A DNA stretch of 7,554 nt from Clostridiales bacterium. GTDB taxonomy: Bacteria; Bacillota; Clostridia; Oscillospirales; Oscillospiraceae. Shown here piece by piece: positions 5,578-7,554 of the stretch. Position numbers and translations under genes: made by a program. The DNA is taken from assembly GCA_021203685.1 (NCBI GenBank), contig JAJQAS010000090.1:1-7554 (forward strand). Direction: 5' to 3'. The number at the start of each line of letters is the position of its first letter. The first letter of the stretch is position 1. The notes under the pieces are model-generated. The model was not told the origin of the DNA. It searched no databases and saw only the letters and a list, made by a program, of their open reading frames with translations.

Positions 5578-6510
5578 TTACTTGATGACCTGGATGGACT
5601 CACGGTCACTGAACAGGAACACCACGATCAGGAACACAATGCCCTGGATCAGCTGCTGCATGGCGGTGGTGAAGCCCAGCATGACCAGGCCGGTGCTCAG
5701 GAACTTGTAGAGCAGCACGCCCACGATGATGTTGGTGAAGCGGGACTTTGCGCCGCCGGAGATGGGCATACCGCCCAGCACCAAAGCGATGAGGATCTGT
5801 GTCTCCAGCTGGTTGCCGCCGGTGGAGGTGACGGAGCCAACCTTGATGGCGTTGACGAAAGCCGCGAAGCCGGTGATGGCGCCCGCCGCTACATAGACCA
5901 GGAACTTGGTCTTTTCGACCTTGATGCCCGCGAAACGGGCCGCCTTCTCGCCTGCGCCGATGGCCTTCAGGTTGGAACCCAGGCTGGTGAACTTGTAGAA
6001 GAAGAACCCGATGGCCAGCACCACCAGGGTGATGGTCAGCATGAAGGGCATGGTGTTGAGGTTGGAGATAGTACTGACGGCGTACACCGGGGACTTGGTG
6101 GTCAGGAAGGAGACCAGGCCCCGGAGGGCGTACATCATACAGTTGGTGACGATGAAGGAGGGGATTTTACGGACCACATGGAAGTAGCCGTTGACCGCGC
6201 CCAGCAGACCACCGGCCACGATGCCGCCGATGATGGCTAGGAACAGGTTGATGTTGGACAGATAACAGACCACGATACAGGTAACGCCCATCAGGGAACC
6301 CTGGGAGAAGTCCAGACAGCCCATGCTCATGACGAAGAACACGCCCATGCAGGCGATGGCCAGCATATAGGTCTGGCTCAGCAACAGTTTCAGGTTGGTG
6401 GGGTTGACGATTCGTCCCTCTGTCAGGATGGCAAACAGGATGATAACGAAGAGCAACCCGGCTACGGGAAGGATCTCCCGGATCATTGCGCGATTGATTT
6501 TGTTTTTCAT
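5578..6510 (-). CDS. Sugar ABC transporter permease, RbsC-like
   Basis: This 310-residue integral membrane protein is similar in length to E. coli RbsC (about 320) and forms the channel of a simple-sugar importer. Hydrophobic segments run through most of the protein, for example 15-29, 47-63, 90-105, 155-172, 205-220, 260-280 and 287-300. GCLDFSQGS (64-72) corresponds to the GIDLSVGS region of the RbsC family. The cytoplasmic ATPase-contact loop is GSNLKAIGAGEKAARFAGIKVEKTK (178-202), and LGGMPISGGAKSRF (245-258) is the conserved loop before the last helices. The start at 6510 has AAGGAGG 7 bases upstream, and that site overlaps the stop codon of the ATPase gene, so the two genes are one operon and probably translationally coupled. 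Substrate cannot be read from the sequence; ribose, xylose, galactose or another monosaccharide or a sugar alcohol are all possible. Confidence 0.92.
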   Translation of the reverse strand: MKNKINRAMIREILPVAGLLFVIILFAILTEGRIVNPTNLKLLLSQTYMLAIACMGVFFVMSMGCLDFSQGSLMGVTCIVVCYLSNINLFLAIIGGIVAGGLLGAVNGYFHVVRKIPSFIVTNCMMYALRGLVSFLTTKSPVYAVSTISNLNTMPFMLTITLVVLAIGFFFYKFTSLGSNLKAIGAGEKAARFAGIKVEKTKFLVYVAAGAITGFAAFVNAIKVGSVTSTGGNQLETQILIALVLGGMPISGGAKSRFTNIIVGVLLYKFLSTGLVMLGFTTAMQQLIQGIVFLIVVFLFSDRESIQVIK

Positions 6511-6517
6511 GTCCCCG

Positions 6518-6524
6518 CCTCCTT
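6518..6524 (-). promoter_or_regulatory. Ribosome binding site overlapping the upstream stop codon (translational coupling)
   Basis: The minus strand reads AAGGAGG at 6524-6518, sharing bases with the TAA stop of the ATPase gene (6525-6523), and the permease ATG follows after 7 bases. Ribosomes ending the ATPase therefore finish directly on the permease initiation site, which helps keep the two subunits at matched levels. Confidence 0.8.
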
Positions 6525-7554
6525 AAACCATCTTGTCGATCAGGGGCTCTTCAGACAGGTCCGGGCTTCTGGTAAATTCGCCGCTGACCTTTCCGTCGCG
6601 CATGATGACGATGCGGTCGCTCATGCCCAGCAGCTCCATGATCTCCTCGGAGATCATCAGCACTGCCTTCCCTTCTTTTCTCATGCGGTCCATCAGGTCG
6701 TAGATGTCCGCCTTTACCATCACGTCGATGCCGCGGGTGGGGCTGTCCAGAATCAGGATGTCCGACCCCTTGCCGATCCACCGGGCCAGAACCACCTTCT
6801 GCTTGTTGCCGCCGGACAGGTTGGAGACGAACTGGTCCACGTTGACCATCTTGACGCTCATCATCTTGGCGTACTTGTTGGCGAACTCCTTCATCTTCTT
6901 GCCGGAGAGGAGGAAGCCCATGTCCCGCATGGAGGGGAGGGTGATGTTGTCCTGGATGGTGTCGTTGATGACCAGGGACTCGTTGTCGCGGTCCTTGGAA
7001 GCGTAGGCCATGCTGTGGTTGATGGCGGTGTTGATGTCGTTGATGGGGGTGCCGTCGCCCAGGGTAACGGTGCCGGTGCGGTCATAGGACGCGCCGAAGG
7101 CCGCCTTACCCAGTTCGTGCATTCCGCAGTCGCTCAGGCCGCCGATGCCCAAAATCTCGCCCTTGTGCAGGTCCAGGTTGACGTGGTTCAGCTCGCCGGG
7201 GACGGAAACGTCCTTCAGGGAGAGCACCACCTCGTCGGAGACCTTCTCGCCGTAGTCGGTGCGGTAGTAGCGGTCGCCCAGCTCACGGCCCACCATCAGG
7301 CGTTTCAGGTCGTCCTCGTTCACGTCGTCGGCGTTGACAGTGGCGATGAAGTCGCCATCCCGGAGGATGGAGATGCGGTCGGAGTAGTGCAGCACCTCGC
7401 CCAGGTCGTGGGAAATGAAGATGACGCAGTTGCCCTCTTCCCGGATGCGGAGCATATGCTTGAACAGCTCGTCGCGGCCGCTCTGGTTCAGGGCGGTGGT
7501 GGTCTCGTCCACCACCACGATCTTCGGGTGGAAGTAGGTGGCCTTGACGATCTC
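6523..7554 (-). CDS. Sugar ABC transporter ATP-binding protein, RbsA/MglA-like, double NBD (5' end outside window)
   Basis: This is the ATPase of the importer, with two nucleotide-binding domains in one chain, of which about 343 residues are visible. The frame is open to the right edge (EIVKATYFHPKI then VVVDETTTAL), so a GTG at 7518 is not the start; roughly the first 150 residues, with the first Walker A, are missing. The end of NBD1 shows Walker B VVVDE (7518-7504), a D-loop TALNQ and the H-loop FISHD (about 7419-7405). NBD2 begins near LSLKDVSVPG and has a degenerate Walker A (GGLSDCGMHELGKA, about 7143-7102), the signature LSGGNKQKVVLARW (about 6819-6778), then ILILDSPTRGID, in which the usual catalytic Glu is Ser (6744-6742). 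RbsA-type proteins often have a degenerate second site, so NBD1 is likely the main ATPase. It lies 12 bases upstream of the permease gene. The binding protein is probably further upstream, outside the window. Confidence 0.93.
   Translation of the reverse strand, partial: EIVKATYFHPKIVVVDETTTALNQSGRDELFKHMLRIREEGNCVIFISHDLGEVLHYSDRISILRDGDFIATVNADDVNEDDLKRLMVGRELGDRYYRTDYGEKVSDEVVLSLKDVSVPGELNHVNLDLHKGEILGIGGLSDCGMHELGKAAFGASYDRTGTVTLGDGTPINDINTAINHSMAYASKDRDNESLVINDTIQDNITLPSMRDMGFLLSGKKMKEFANKYAKMMSVKMVNVDQFVSNLSGGNKQKVVLARWIGKGSDILILDSPTRGIDVMVKADIYDLMDRMRKEGKAVLMISEEIMELLGMSDRIVIMRDGKVSGEFTRSPDLSEEPLIDKMV

Noticed and set aside
5548..6240. 230-residue plus-strand open frame
   Set aside because: It is antisense to the RbsC-like permease; the Gly/Asp/Glu/His/Gln-rich composition is a typical GC-rich shadow, and the permease has a clear ribosome binding site and family motifs.
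1..7554. CRISPR array, tRNA, rRNA or insertion sequence
   Set aside because: No regularly spaced repeats, tRNA-like cloverleaf, rRNA stretches or transposase motifs were seen on either strand.

Overview
The window looks like chromosomal DNA from a gut-type Firmicute of the class Clostridia. This rests on strong AGGAGG ribosome binding sites, a cytoplasmic clostridial-type GH3 beta-glucosidase beside an AraC regulator, an RbsA/RbsC-type sugar ABC transporter, and an MmeI-like DNA methyltransferase. This is judgement from protein style and signals, not a database match.

Layout. (1) Bases 1-1903, plus strand: the 3' two thirds or so of an MmeI-like (type IIL/IIG style) restriction-modification gene, cut by the left window edge. 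It is split into two reading frames at a run of ten C (956-965). Nine C would restore one open frame from the methyltransferase domain into the target recognition domain (TRD) and C-terminal domain. The TRD part is about 42% GC by hand count, against about 52% before it and about 62% after it, so the gene looks mosaic. (2) 1904-2058: a strong, probably bidirectional terminator and a short orphan reading frame that looks like the tail of a lost gene. (3) 2059-4335, minus strand: GH3 beta-glucosidase. (4) 4336-4580: an AT-rich divergent regulatory region with a 13-bp direct repeat at 20-bp spacing (candidate AraC-family operator) and a strong hairpin in the glucosidase leader. (5) 4581-5345, plus strand: AraC-family regulator. 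(6) 5346-5577: no intact gene, and a terminator for the converging operon. (7) 5578-7554, minus strand: permease and ATPase (5' end cut by the right edge) of a simple-sugar ABC importer.

How the parts work together. The glucosidase and AraC gene form a divergent pair, and the regulator probably controls the glucosidase in response to a plant or host glycoside. The ABC importer could supply a sugar, but its substrate and binding protein are outside the window or not readable. The methyltransferase is a separate defence or epigenetic unit. The most notable signal is the C-tract frameshift between its catalytic domain and a compositionally foreign TRD. Together these suggest a gene that can be switched on and off by tract slippage and re-specified by TRD exchange. 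A sequencing or assembly error in the homopolymer is the main alternative.
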